Source: Linanthus parryae (lineage: Eukaryota; Streptophyta; Magnoliopsida; Ericales; Polemoniaceae). From it: DNA of 64,000 nt. Positions 33,916 through 43,739 of this stretch are shown here, piece after piece. Position 1 is the first letter of the stretch. Every line of letters begins with the position of its first letter. The stretch spans positions 13,414,501 through 13,478,500 of the forward strand of contig JALGPY010000014.1 in assembly GCA_023055425.1 (NCBI GenBank). Reading direction: 5' to 3'. The notes below the pieces were generated by a model. The model was not told the DNA's origin, searched no databases, and worked only from the letters and a program-made list of their open reading frames with translations. The position numbers and the translations under genes were made by a program.

Positions 33916-35583
33916 GTAATAATCAGTGCTATTGGAGTTGATTACTACTTCATGGTGCAGGCTCAAGAATGAGGCTCTCTCACTCTGCAGAGAGATGGGG
34001 ATGTATTTCAGAGGGTGGATGCCCCTCTGCACTTTTGCTTGATTTGGAGCCGGTGATTTCTGAACTTTTTTATTATCAACAGCCCTCTTATCTCTATATT
34101 GCAAACACACATGCACAAAAGCTTCTTATAAATGTTATAAATACTACCACTCCGTCCCAGCTTTGACCGGGTGATTAGGATAACAAAACGATACGATTTT
34201 TTGATAAATTTTTCACCTGTGTTATAGAGCAATTTTTATTCTACAGCCCGGTGGTTTGGATAGCAAGACGGAGCAATGGTGTTGTGAAAGATTCATGAGA
34301 GGCTGTGATGATAGCTTTCTAGAGCCTGCAATTTTAGGCTACATCTTGACATGGCAATCCGGATCTCCCTGTTGCAGCCATGGCGGTGTCACATCATAGC
34401 CTGATACCGTTTACTTACCATTGTAGCCCTCTTTCATTTTCTTGGCTTTGTTTTTGCCACAAATGAATTGTAAAATCCCCTGAATGCACGGTGTGCAAGT
34501 GATGGTGTGGTGTGCGATGCCCTTTTCGTTTATGTGAGGAGTTTGAGTTCAACCTTCAGCTGTTTTTCTTTGGGTAATTTAATCAAATTTTAAGATTCTC
34601 AAAATCTTGTTTTTCTGTCATCGGATATTTTTAATCAAAGTGCTTGTGTCATCCTTGCATAGTCCTTTTACTAGACTAGTGTAAAATCAGGATCAGGTGC
34701 TTATGTCGTCCTTGGCCCATCTCTTCATTTTCATCATAGCATATTCGTTCTAAACTGTATTCAACAATGTTGCGTTGCAGTTTTGTAGGTAGTGCATTTG
34801 GCTTGATCCCCATGCGTCTCATTGATGAGCCAGTGAGTTACGTGCATCCTATGCTGGTTTGAATCCCTAGTGTGGTAGGCGGTATTGGCCAAGCAGGTTA
34901 ATGAACAAGTGAGTGTTCACCCTGTGTGCACGTTTAATCATTGTCATTTGGATATAAACACACTTATCGCAGTCTTCATACCTGTATACAATGGAGTTTT
35001 AGAAACTGGCACTTGAGTTTGTGAAGCTTTTTCACTATAGCTTTCTAGAGCAGGTGGTTTAAGGCTAGGCAAGGATTTAACTCATCTCTTAGTGCCACAA
35101 GGAGGGCCATTTCCCCCCTTGGTAGCCAGCCTAGGCGGTGTAATGGCACATTGGTACTAATGTGATTGCATTCACATTTCACATATCTGAGTCTCGCTTA
35201 GAGCATATATTGCATTTTAGCGTGACTTTGTTTGATTTTCAGTTTTTGTGTATTGATCATGCTAATAGTCTCTTCTCCAGAATGAGTAGATCTCAACCTG
35301 ACTTTGCCGATGTCCTGGAACCAATATTGGGAATACTGAGTGATTGGGGATGGTGGCATAGAACATTGCTGTGGGTTGGAGGATTTGGCTTGTTATTGGA
35401 TTTTACTAAGGCCCCTGTATACTTATCTAGATGAGGAAGATTGAATAGGTTTTATGTTCAATGAAGTGGTGATGATAAAGTGCTAGAATGTTGGATTTTG
35501 ATTCTAAATTTGTTTAGCTGCTTCACTGCTCGTATAATTTTATTGCACTAATAAGGCATATTTCGTCCAATTTCTTTGCGACA
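33407..35583. other. Intergenic sequence without recognisable gene
   Basis: About 2.2 kb. It contains a (TAA)n microsatellite (33884-33922) and degenerate sequence with a box-B-like GGTTTGAATCC at 34856-34866, possibly an old SINE. Bases 35440-35583 resemble the end of the intron before 61280 and belong to the duplicated acyltransferase fragment. No supported coding region. Confidence 0.5.
33884..33922. repeat. (TAA)n microsatellite
   Basis: About 13 trinucleotide units with one interruption (TAG). Confidence 0.9.
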
Positions 35584-35805
35584 GGGAGGAAGGAGGAATT
35601 GAAGGACAGGGAAAAGGTTCACAAACTGTATTTAGAAGTCAAGTCGGAGGTAGAGAGTTGCATCAGTTTCTTGAAGGAGAAGGGAGAACAAGACCCTTAC
35701 AGATTTATAGTGCCTCGATTAATTTATCAGGCTGCTCATGGTTTCGACACCGAAGTCCCAACATTTGAAAGAAGCTTCTCTTGTTATGATAATTTGAGGA
35801 AATAA
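35584..35805 (+). pseudogene. Orphan last exon of a phytyl-ester-synthase-like acyltransferase
   Basis: After the acceptor CGACAG, the frame reads GRKEELKDREKVHKLYLEVKS and continues to ..TEVPTFERSFSCYDNLRK with a stop at 35803-35805. It is closely similar to the last exon at 61280-61470, and the preceding intron ends are also alike. No upstream exons are found between the Helitron and this point, so this is a truncated duplicate. The C-terminus is extended by a changed end compared with the other copy. Confidence 0.8.
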
Positions 35806-36023
35806 GCTTCTCCCCTATCACAATTCTTTCATCTGATGGGAAGTCCATCATTTTGTACTTGCAGTGGTGATTAGTGGACTGAAAGTAGGTATCTCTAACC
35901 CCATTGGTTGGCTTAGCTGTCTACAAAAAAGATTTTGGATATGCAGCAGGGTCTTTTCTCAGAGTTGAGTAGTTATCTGTTCCTTTTTTAGTTCCCATTG
36001 GAGGAGTCACCAAGGGAAGGAGT

Positions 36024-36028
36024 GATGT
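36024..36028. repeat. Copia target-site duplication GATGT (left)
   Basis: GATGT lies directly before the left LTR and again directly after the right LTR (41230-41234). Confidence 0.92.
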
Positions 36029-36313
36029 TATTAGAATTGCAGCTTTATTTTATTTTATTTTGTTTTGTCCGTACTTGCAATTAGGTCTTGTTACAAAGGT
36101 CATGTTTGTCTTTTCCAGTACTTAATTTAGGTCTCAGTTGGGTAGGAGATTGGTCTCGGGTCTGTGTGATGATATAAACGGATCAGTCTTCATCTCCCCC
36201 TTTTAGCACTGAGTAACCTCCAAGAAATGTAGCTCTCTTCTTATCCAGTGAATTGATTTCGTCAGTCCTTCAATCTCTTCTTCTTTCTTTTGTAGAAATC
36301 TGCAGATTCAATA
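36029..36313 (+). repeat. Copia 5' LTR
   Basis: 285 bp, ending ..GCAGATTCAATA directly before the primer site. Holds the promoter of the element; no strong TATA box is evident apart from GATATAAACGG (36171-36181). Confidence 0.95.
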
Positions 36314-36325
36314 TGGTATCAGAGC
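36314..36325 (+). other. Primer binding site (tRNA-iMet), Copia
   Basis: TGGTATCAGAGC lies directly after the 5' LTR with no spacer. Confidence 0.92.
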
Positions 36326-36434
36326 AAGGTTCTTCGCGAGCCCTTTCAATTTCATCCTGATTTTCAGGTCTCTGATTTCTTACCTCTATCGTCTTCTGTT
36401 TTTCCTTTTGATTTTCGATCTCTAAATCTGAATC

Positions 36435-37514
36435 ATGTCGGACGACACTACTGGTAATTCCAGAGTTCGCCAGGTATCTTCTGAAGCTAGCATAGATGCA
36501 GCTTCTCCCTATTTTATATCTAATTCTGATAGCCCAGGAGCTTTGTTGGTTACCCAGCTTCTGACTGGAGATAACTTCAACACATGGAAACGTTCCATGA
36601 TTGTGGCCCTGCGAGCTAAGAATAAGTTAGGGTTTATAGATGGAACAATTATTGAACCCAGTATTGATGATGAACTATATCAAATTTGGGGTAGATGTGA
36701 CAACATGATTATGTCATGGATTTTGAATGCTGTCTCCAAGGAAATTGCTAGCAGTATTGTTTATCGATCTACATCTAAAGAAATGTGGTCTGATCTCTCT
36801 GAGAGGTATTCCCAAAAGAATAGACCTCGAATTTTTCAGTTGACAAAGGCCATTTCCATGTTGAAACAAGAAGGTTCTACTGTAACTACCTATTTTACCA
36901 AGCTAAGGTCTCTATGGGATGAGTTGCTTCAGTATAAACCCTTGCCCGTTTGTACTTGTGGTGCTCTTAAAACCTGCAAGTGTGATATTCTGAAATCTAT
37001 CATGAATGCTTATGATGAAGAGTGTGTACTTCAATTTTTAATGGGATTAAATGATGTTTATGTGCCTGTACGGGATCAACTTTTGTTGACAGATCCTTTG
37101 CCTTCTCTAAATCAAGTGTTTGCCAAGGTGGTACAACAGGAGAGACAAGGACAATTGAATCAACCGTACACTTCTGATACACAGGCTATGGCTATGATGG
37201 GCAGAAGAGATCAACAAAGGGGCTGTGGTATGCACTATGATTCTCAAGGAAAGATTTCTTCTCAGTCTTATCATCCTAATTCGTGCTTTGGCAGTCAGTA
37301 TAATGGACAGTTTGGAAATGTCGCATCGAATAACAATGTGAAGTTTAATAACAAGAGGGAAAAGCCTTCTTGCACATACTGCGAAGGTACTGGCCACACT
37401 AGAGATAAATGCTGGAAATTAGTAGGATATCCACAAGGTTATAGAAGCAAAAATAAGTATGCTCACAGTGTTGCTTCTGAAGGTAGTATGCATAATCCTT
37501 ATGCGGATATATGA
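36435..37514 (+). CDS. gag: Copia gag
   Basis: Encodes the capsid-nucleocapsid protein, 359 residues, starting MSDDTTGNSRVRQ. The capsid part has the Copia gag motif NFNTWKRSMIVALRAKNKLGF (split here only by position, residues about 49-69) and YFTKLRSLWDEL. A CCHC knuckle, CTYCEGTGHTRDKC, lies near residue 316. It ends at TGA (37512-37514). The frame continues open past this stop into pol, so gag and pol were one polyprotein frame or are joined by readthrough. Confidence 0.93.
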   Translation: MSDDTTGNSRVRQVSSEASIDAASPYFISNSDSPGALLVTQLLTGDNFNTWKRSMIVALRAKNKLGFIDGTIIEPSIDDELYQIWGRCDNMIMSWILNAVSKEIASSIVYRSTSKEMWSDLSERYSQKNRPRIFQLTKAISMLKQEGSTVTTYFTKLRSLWDELLQYKPLPVCTCGALKTCKCDILKSIMNAYDEECVLQFLMGLNDVYVPVRDQLLLTDPLPSLNQVFAKVVQQERQGQLNQPYTSDTQAMAMMGRRDQQRGCGMHYDSQGKISSQSYHPNSCFGSQYNGQFGNVASNNNVKFNNKREKPSCTYCEGTGHTRDKCWKLVGYPQGYRSKNKYAHSVASEGSMHNPYADI

Positions 37515-40500
37515 GGAACGGATAGGAATTTGAATCCTGGCTATCAATTTTCTCAAGCTCAACATGCCCAGATACTCTCTATGATCAGCTCGCAAAATGC
37601 CGGTCACAGTCATGCTGCTCATACAAACGACAGAGGAGGAGCATCACCAGTGCATGTTACTAGCTCAGATAGCTCAGTCTCAATGCCTCAACACTTCATG
37701 GGAGGTGTGACTAGCTCATATTCTCTAAGTACTGCTTTGCCAAAAGAAAGTATCCTGGGAAATTCATGGATAGTCGATTCGGGGGCGACGGATCACATGT
37801 GTAACGCTATTGAGCTATTTACCCAAGCGAAGCCAGTCTTGAACACTTCTGTGCACTTGCCTAACGGCGACACCATCAAAGTGAGTCACATTGGGACAGT
37901 GACCCTTAGCACAGGACTTGTTTTGACAGATGTGCTTTGTGTACCAACTTTCCATTTCAATCTAGTCTCTGTTATCAAGTTGACCGATGATTTAGGCTGT
38001 GTTTGTATTTGCTCCAACAATAATTGTATCATCAAGGATACAAGGACTGGAGCAAATTTGGCGGTTGGATCAAAAGTTGGAGGGCTGTATCTACTTGACA
38101 CTACAATTGTAAAAGGGAATGCTAGTACAATACTTTCAGCTCAAAGCTACAAGGACTCGGATGCCGTTTGGCATATCAGATTGGGGCATTTATCAGATCA
38201 AAAGCTTAAAACATTACTTCCACTGTTGCGTTACAAGTCAAGCAGCAACAATTCTCCTTGTTTGATATGTCCGTTAGCCAAACAAAGAAGGTTACCATTC
38301 CCTCATTTCAACCATCTGTCAGACACCCCCTTTAGGCTTATTCACTGTGACATATGGGGTGCTTATGGAGTGCCGACTGCTGAGGGACATCGCTATTTCC
38401 TCACTATAGTTGATGATTGCAGCAGGACTACATGGGTTTATCTCATGAAGCAAAAATCAGAGGTTATCCGAATTATCCCTCTCTTTTATGCTTTTGTTGA
38501 AACTCAATATCTTTGCAAGATAAAGATGGTTCGAACAGACAATGCTCCTGAGCTTGGATTTGCCCAATTCTTTGCATCAAAGGGAATTATTCACCAGTTA
38601 TCATGTGTGGAGACCCCTGAACAAAATTCTGTTGTGGAGAGGAAACACCAACACTTGTTGAATGTAGCGAGAGCGCTTAAATTTCAGTCCCAAGTGCCTT
38701 CAAAATTTTGGGGTGATTGTGTTTTAACAGCTGCCTACATAATCAATAGAACTCCTTCTTCACTTCTAAGAGGTAAATCTCCGTTTGAAGTGCTGCACAA
38801 CAAAGTCCCAGATTATAAACACATGAAAGTGTTCGGGTTTCTTTGTTTTGCTTCGACACTCAAACAAGGCAGAGGAAAGTTTGATCCAAGAGCTTTGAGG
38901 TGCGCTTTTATGGGCTACGTTTTCGGAGTTAAGGGCTACAAATTGATTAACTTGGATACTTCTGCTTATTTGATCTCAAGAAATGTTGTTTTCCGTGAAG
39001 ACGAATTTCCATTCTCTGTTAACTCAGTACCTCAACAAGTGGATGTCTGCGACTCTGTTCTTCCGCGAGAGGTACCAGAGAATATTGTTGTGTCGCCGCT
39101 AGATGACTCTTCTAGTCAGAAAGACCAGGTTGTGTCACTTTCTCCAAGTCCTGCACCTGAAAACAATGGGGTTATTGAGCCCATTCAACCTTCTAATTCA
39201 GTGCTAATGCCAACAAGAGTCTCTACTAGACCTAAGAAGACTTCAGTGTGGCTTCAAGATTATATAGTTCAGCCATCAAAGACAATTCCGCATCCTTATG
39301 ATTCGGGTAATGATATTGGTGCGGCCAATTTATCGCAGGCCTATGAAACTTATGCAGCTAGTTCATCACAAGTCAAGGAACCTCGTAGCTATAAGGAAGC
39401 TTGTAAGGATCCAGTTTGGTTGCAAGCAATGGCTTCAGAAATGAGTGCTTTAGAGGTGAACAAAACTTGGGACATCGTAGCACTTCCAGCCGGCCACGTT
39501 CCAGTAGGTTGTCGATGGGTTTACAGAGTTAAATTGAAGGAGGATGGTTCACTTGAAAGATGCAAAGCTAGGTTGGTGGCGAAGGGATACACTCAAACAG
39601 AAGGCTTGGATTATTTTGAGACTTTTTCACCAGTTGCGAAATTGCCCACAGTCAAGTGTATTCTAGCCTTGGCGGCAAGTAAAGGATGGCACTTGTTACA
39701 GCTTGATGTAAACAACGCCTTCCTCCATGGTGACCTACACGAGGAAGTGTACATGGAACTTCCTCCTGGGTATGACGTTTCACTTCCCGCTGCTACGAAT
39801 TCAACTCCTCCAGTATGTAAGTTGCTGAAGTCACTCTATGGTCTAAAACAAGCATCTAGACAGTGGTTTGAGAAGTTCACTAAAAGTTTGCTTGCTCTTG
39901 GGTTTAAGCAATCCAAGTCAGATTATAGCCTTTTCATTAGAGCTTCTCGTTCAGATTTTGTTGCATTATTAGTATATGTCGACGACATTATACTAGCTGG
40001 TTCTCTTCTATCCTCCTTACATGATGTCAAGGTTTTACTGGACAACCAATTCAAATTAAAAGATTTGGGGATTCTAAGGTTCTTCTTGGGATTTGAAGTA
40101 GCTAGAAGCTCTAGTGGACTAAGTATTTGTCAACATAAATTTGCCATGGATATCCTGAGTGATGTTGGATTTTTGGAGTGCAAACCATCCTCCGTTCCCA
40201 TGGATTCTAATATGAAGCTTAGTGTTCAAGATGGCGATCCACTTTCCGAATCAGATGCAAGTCTCTACAGAAGACTCATAGGCCGTTTGCTTTATCTTTG
40301 CAACACTCGCCCTGATTTGAGCTTTGCAGTTTCTAAGCTCAGCCAATTTGTTTCTAGGCCAAGTACTACTCATTTGCAAGCTGCTTACCAGATACTACGT
40401 TATCTCAAGGGGACTTCTGGACAAGGTTTGTTCTTCTCTAGTACTTCGTCTTTGAAGCTTCGTGCTTATGCCGATTCAGATTGGGCTGGTTGTGTTGATT

Positions 40501-40937
40501 CTCGCAAATCAACTTCTGGATATTTGGTTTACCTTGGTAACTCCTTGATTTGTTGGAAGTCTAAGAAACAAAGTATTGTTTCACGTAGTTCAGGTGAAGC
40601 GGAGTATCGTTGTCTTGCTTTGGTTGCTTGTGAACTTCAATGGCTACAATTTCTCTTTGCTGATCTTTATGTCAAGTTCGACTCGCCTCCAATTATCTTT
40701 TGTGACAGCCGGTCTGCTATTCAAATTGCCCAAAATCCTGTGTTTCATGACCGTACCAAGCACATCGAACTCGATTGCCACTTAGTTCGCGATCTTGTTC
40801 AAGCTGGACGTTTGGATCTTGAGCATGTTCCTTCTGCGAATCAGGTTGCTGATCTCCTCACCAAAGCATTGCCATTATCTCAATTGAGGCCATTATTGCT
40901 CAAGCTGGGTGTGGTGAATATCCACAATTCAGCTTGA
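37515..40937 (+). CDS. pol: Copia pol (protease, integrase, RT, RNase H)
   Basis: In frame with gag, directly after its TGA. Numbering residues from 37530: protease WIVDSGATDHM (Asp 83); pre-integrase zinc finger (WHIRLGHL..CLICPLAKQ, about 205-250); integrase core with D in HCDIWG (about 272), D in VRTDNAPE (about 334) and E in NSVVERKHQ (about 370); reverse transcriptase with YVDD (about 816-819); RNase H with ADSDWAG (about 980) and SSGEAEYR. It ends at 40937, shortly before the polypurine tract. No start codon close to the TGA is convincing, so expression probably needs readthrough, or else the TGA is a mutation, for example from CGA. Confidence 0.93.
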   Translation, partial: GTDRNLNPGYQFSQAQHAQILSMISSQNAGHSHAAHTNDRGGASPVHVTSSDSSVSMPQHFMGGVTSSYSLSTALPKESILGNSWIVDSGATDHMCNAIELFTQAKPVLNTSVHLPNGDTIKVSHIGTVTLSTGLVLTDVLCVPTFHFNLVSVIKLTDDLGCVCICSNNNCIIKDTRTGANLAVGSKVGGLYLLDTTIVKGNASTILSAQSYKDSDAVWHIRLGHLSDQKLKTLLPLLRYKSSSNNSPCLICPLAKQRRLPFPHFNHLSDTPFRLIHCDIWGAYGVPTAEGHRYFLTIVDDCSRTTWVYLMKQKSEVIRIIPLFYAFVETQYLCKIKMVRTDNAPELGFAQFFASKGIIHQLSCVETPEQNSVVERKHQHLLNVARALKFQSQVPSKFWGDCVLTAAYIINRTPSSLLRGKSPFEVLHNKVPDYKHMKVFGFLCFASTLKQGRGKFDPRALRCAFMGYVFGVKGYKLINLDTSAYLISRNVVFREDEFPFSVNSVPQQVDVCDSVLPREVPENIVVSPLDDSSSQKDQVVSLSPSPAPENNGVIEPIQPSNSVLMPTRVSTRPKKTSVWLQDYIVQPSKTIPHPYDSGNDIGAANLSQAYETYAASSSQVKEPRSYKEACKDPVWLQAMASEMSALEVNKTWDIVALPAGHVPVGCRWVYRVKLKEDGSLERCKARLVAKGYTQTEGLDYFETFSPVAKLPTVKCILALAASKGWHLLQLDVNNAFLHGDLHEEVYMELPPGYDVSLPAATNSTPPVCKLLKSLYGLKQASRQWFEKFTKSLLALGFKQSKSDYSLFIRASRSDFVALLVYVDDIILAGSLLSSLHDVKVLLDNQFKLKDLGILRFFLGFEVARSSSGLSICQHKFAMDILSDVGFLECKPSSVPMDSNMKLSVQDGDPLSESDASLYRRLIGRLLYLCNTRPDLSFAVSKLSQFVSRPSTTHLQAAYQILRYLKGTSGQGLFFSSTSSLKLRAYADSDWAGCVDSRKSTSGYLVYLGNSLICWKSKKQSIVSRSSGEAEYRCLALVACELQWLQFLFADLYVKFDSPPIIFCDSRSAIQIAQNPVFHDRTKHIELDCHLVRDLVQAGRLDLEHVPSANQVADLLTKALPLSQLRPLLLKLGVVNIHNSA

Positions 40938-40944
40938 GGGGGGG
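40936..40944 (+). other. Polypurine tract, Copia
   Basis: GAGGGGGGG directly before the right LTR, overlapping the pol stop codon. Confidence 0.88.
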
Positions 40945-41229
40945 TATTAGAATTGCAGCTTTATTTTATTTTATTTTGTTTTGTCCGTACTTGCAATTAG
41001 GTCTTGTTACAAAGGTCATGTTTGTCTTTTCCAGTACTTAATTTAGGTCTCAGTTGGGTAGGAGATTGGTCTCGGGTCTGTGTGATGATATAAACGGATC
41101 AGTCTTCATCTCCCCCTTTTAGCACTGAGTAACCTCCAAGAAATGTAGCTCTCTTCTTATCCAGTGAATTGATTTCGTCAGTCCTTCAATCTCTTCTTCT
41201 TTCTTTTGTAGAAATCTGCAGATTCAATA
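40945..41229 (+). repeat. Copia 3' LTR
   Basis: 285 bp, with no difference from the 5' LTR found by eye. Confidence 0.95.
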
Positions 41230-41234
41230 GATGT
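41230..41234. repeat. Copia target-site duplication GATGT (right)
   Basis: Second copy of the duplication at 36024-36028. Confidence 0.92.
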
Positions 41235-42372
41235 TCAGCTGTCTTTTCATGTTGGTCGGAAGGCTTTTGTTGTTGTCAGATAGATAAAAGTTTGGTTAGA
41301 CGTAAGCTTGGCTTTCCTAGCTTAAGCTTATTGTGTTGTACGATTATACATCCTGATTGAATTTTTAGAATTCTTAAGCAGTTAATTGATCTTGACCCTA
41401 AAACACATAACATGAGAACATGAATGAGTTTAATCAGCAAGGATGAGATTATATCTGTGCGTTTGACTATAGGGGCTGGTATTATGCAATATATGTCTAG
41501 GTTCACAATGGTCCAAGGGCGTAGAAGTTCTTCGATTGTCCTGCAATCAGCTTCCCATTGCGTAAGGGCTCTATGATGTAAAGATGACTGACAATTGGGT
41601 TTATGGGCTTCAAATCCAACAAACTTGTGGGTTTAATAAGCTTCCCTAGGTTCAGAGGTTGTTGGGTTTGCAACTATAAGGATCAGATAGTTACTTTACG
41701 GAAGAAGGTTGAGGTATTCCATTCACCAGTCATTTCGTGCTGAAGTCAGGAATATGCTCCTATACCTGGTTCAAGTCCATAAAGCCACTATCTAGATGTC
41801 AGACTTGGTTCTCAGCTTGAATAAGGGGCCGGCATTGAGTTGCAAATTATAGACCACGCTGACTCTCACATGTTAAGAATCATGGGGTTCCACCTCAAAA
41901 CCAATTGGCTATGAGGGGAGTAGTCCAAGTATCTTATTAGGCACAGGCGAAACAGAGTCCCGATGTGGGACAAACAACAATTCTAAACATCACGTACATC
42001 CCATATATGACACCAGAGTCCCGGTGACCTAGTCCTGAACTATTATTTTTATCCCTGAACTATTTATTTGTATAATCAGTTAATACCCTGGTTCAGAAAA
42101 TGGGGGGGGGGGATTACTCTGGAGTATTGTGTCAATTTCTTTACTGTATAGTACCTATACAAGGAATCATTTGACCGAATCAAGTTTAGTGTTAGCTAAC
42201 ATCTGGGTGGAAATGGCCGAATCCAGCTAATACAGCCAGTTCCGGAGAACCAACGTAATCTACGAGTTACACATCCCTTCTTCTTCTTCTTCAAGAAAGT
42301 TACTAAATCCGAAGTTATTAAATCCAAGCAGAAATCATAATCTACTATTTCAGCACATGGTCAAATAAGTAA
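41235..42372. other. Sequence between Copia and MULE, no gene recognised
   Basis: No coding region found. A stretch at 41880-41985 (GGTTCCACCTCAAAACCAATT .. CCGATGTGGGAC) resembles a dispersed plant repeat; a related word block occurs at 59170-59210 and 59400-59430. It includes a run of G (42104-42112). Confidence 0.45.
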
Positions 42373-42381
42373 CTAAGTATG
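42373..42381. repeat. MULE target-site duplication CTAAGTATG (left)
   Basis: The same nine bases occur at 54764-54772, flanking the inverted terminal sequences. Nine bases is the usual Mutator-type duplication length. Confidence 0.88.
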
Positions 42382-42515
42382 GGCAAAAACTTTGGTGCGT
42401 CCCTATGGTAACCGGCTAAGCCGGTACTAGCCGGTTATTACGAAAATGCCAGCTACCGGACGAAAAAAGTGGTCCCAGAGGCCAGCTATGGGACAAAAAA
42501 AGTGGTCCCAGGAAG
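42382..42515 (+). repeat. MULE left terminal inverted repeat
   Basis: Imperfect inverted match to 54640-54763, including GTGCGTCCCTA, repeated AGTGGTCCC, and GGACAAAAAA words. The CCGGC-rich part is more diverged. Confidence 0.7.
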
Positions 42516-42734
42516 ATTCCTTTTTAACCTAGATAGTATTGTTAACACTATAGAATGAACTAAGCTGAATAAGATAACGCAGTTATATCGTTGATTAAAC
42601 TTTAGTTAGTGTGTTTAACAGTTATGATATTAACCCTTTCATTTAAGATTAAAAACGGAGATATCACTGTTAACAAAACTTGAATCCTTAACTAATCACA
42701 GCAGAATTAGAATTAAATACAGGATAAACCATCA

Positions 42735-42985
42735 TACATTGAAATTACAATGTTGAAAATGACAAAAATCACAACATACAACAGTTTCACACGAAAATAG
42801 TGGGCTTTTGAAGCATTCTCGGCCCCTTCGAGTCTCACACTTAACTGAACACAACAGAATAGAGAAGGAAACTATCTTACTTTGAAATTAAAACGATGAA
42901 AATGACAAAAATCATAACGTACAGCAGTTTCTCATGAAAAGAGTGGGCTTTGGAAGCATTCTCGGCCCCTACGAGTCTCCTACTC
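42735..42985 (-). repeat. Imperfect tandem duplication of the GRF gene 3' end
   Basis: 42735-42850 resembles 42878-42990 with an offset of about 143 bp (shared GAAAATGACAAAAATCA and GAAGCATTCTCGGCCCC). The left copy lies beyond the stop codon. Confidence 0.75.
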
Positions 42986-43266
42986 AACGTTGTTACCTCC
43001 TCCTGAAGTTGTTGGAGATCTGGAGCACAGCACGGACTGGGAAATTCATCTTCCCAGTAGAAATAGTTGCATTGTTGACCTCTAGGCTTGACACAAGTCC
43101 AAAACACGCGTCCGTCATTTCCGGGCGTATGTGCGGTACGACTTACCGGGTAACGGCCACATAAACACTGCCCAGGCCTACACCCTGACCTCCGGGATGA
43201 ATCTCCTCTTGAATATGAAGGTGGATTGCTTGGTGAGGGTGAAGAGCTTACACTATGTTGAGACAT
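42877..43266 (-). CDS. GRF-type zinc finger protein with C-terminal membrane segment
   Basis: 129 residues starting MSQHSVSSSPSPSNPPS. The zf-GRF motif is at about residues 31-75: CLCGRYPVSR .. GRVFWTCVKPRGQQCNYFYW, with the conserved Cys residues and the aromatic end. A short coiled-coil-like stretch follows (LQQLQEEVTTLSRRLVGAENA), then a hydrophobic tail (LLYVMIFVIFIVLI). GRF fingers bind nucleic acid or proteins. The same layout is frequent in small plant proteins linked to MULEs. The frame is intact and has its own TATA-like site upstream. Role in transposition is unknown. Confidence 0.75.
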   Translation of the reverse strand: MSQHSVSSSPSPSNPPSYSRGDSSRRSGCRPGQCLCGRYPVSRTAHTPGNDGRVFWTCVKPRGQQCNYFYWEDEFPSPCCAPDLQQLQEEVTTLSRRLVGAENASKAHSFHEKLLYVMIFVIFIVLISK

Positions 43267-43397
43267 TGCTTAGAGAGAAACAAGAGAAGGGTGAAAGAGA
43301 AGGAGAACTGATGAGATTTGAGAGTGAAGAGAGAAATAAAGAGTTAGTTGAGAGTGGTTGGAGATTGTATTAAAAGCGGGCAGTGGGTAGGTTGGCT

Positions 43398-43406
43398 GAT
43401 ATAAAT
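43398..43406 (-). promoter_or_regulatory. TATA-like box upstream of the GRF gene
   Basis: On the minus strand ATTTATATC lies about 130 bases before the ATG at 43266. The sequence 43407-43739 between this and the ULP1-like gene shows nothing else. Confidence 0.4.
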
Positions 43407-43739
43407 GCAGGTATCTAATGTTAAGATAAAGAACTTAACAATTTAGAATGGGTACCTAATAACGTAGTAGTGCATTTATTAATTCAGTTTTGGTAGGTGA
43501 GGGTAGTTGGCCAACACCAAATGCACCTTAAATAAAACTAACTGTACAGTTTGTGTTCACAAAAAATCACAAGCAATTTTTCAGAAAACAACACAAGTCA
43601 TCAAATCATAAGCAAACAAACATTGCCTAATCAACATTGGGAAACATTGTTCATAACATACACTCTCAAACAACCCACAAAATTTACAGACACAAACATT
43701 GTTCATATTACAAAATCCCAAACAACATAACAGACAAAT

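Larger units (their letters stand above)
36029..41229 (+). mobile_element. Young Ty1/copia element (5.2 kb)
   Basis: Two 285-bp LTRs, identical as far as I can read them, flank gag-pol. Both primer site and polypurine tract abut the LTRs, and a 5-bp duplication flanks the whole. LTR ends are TA...TA (TATTAG to TCAATA) rather than TG...CA; TATA ends are one of the known non-canonical classes, mainly in Copia. Insertion is very recent. Coding sequence is intact except for one in-frame TGA between gag and pol. Confidence 0.96.

Noticed and set aside
34775..34935. Possible second SINE with box-B-like GGTTTGAATCC
   Set aside because: No acceptable box A at the right distance and no clear ends.
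35162..35434. 90-codon ORF ending in DFTKAPVYLSR
   Set aside because: No recognisable domain and no link to the nearby acyltransferase exon.
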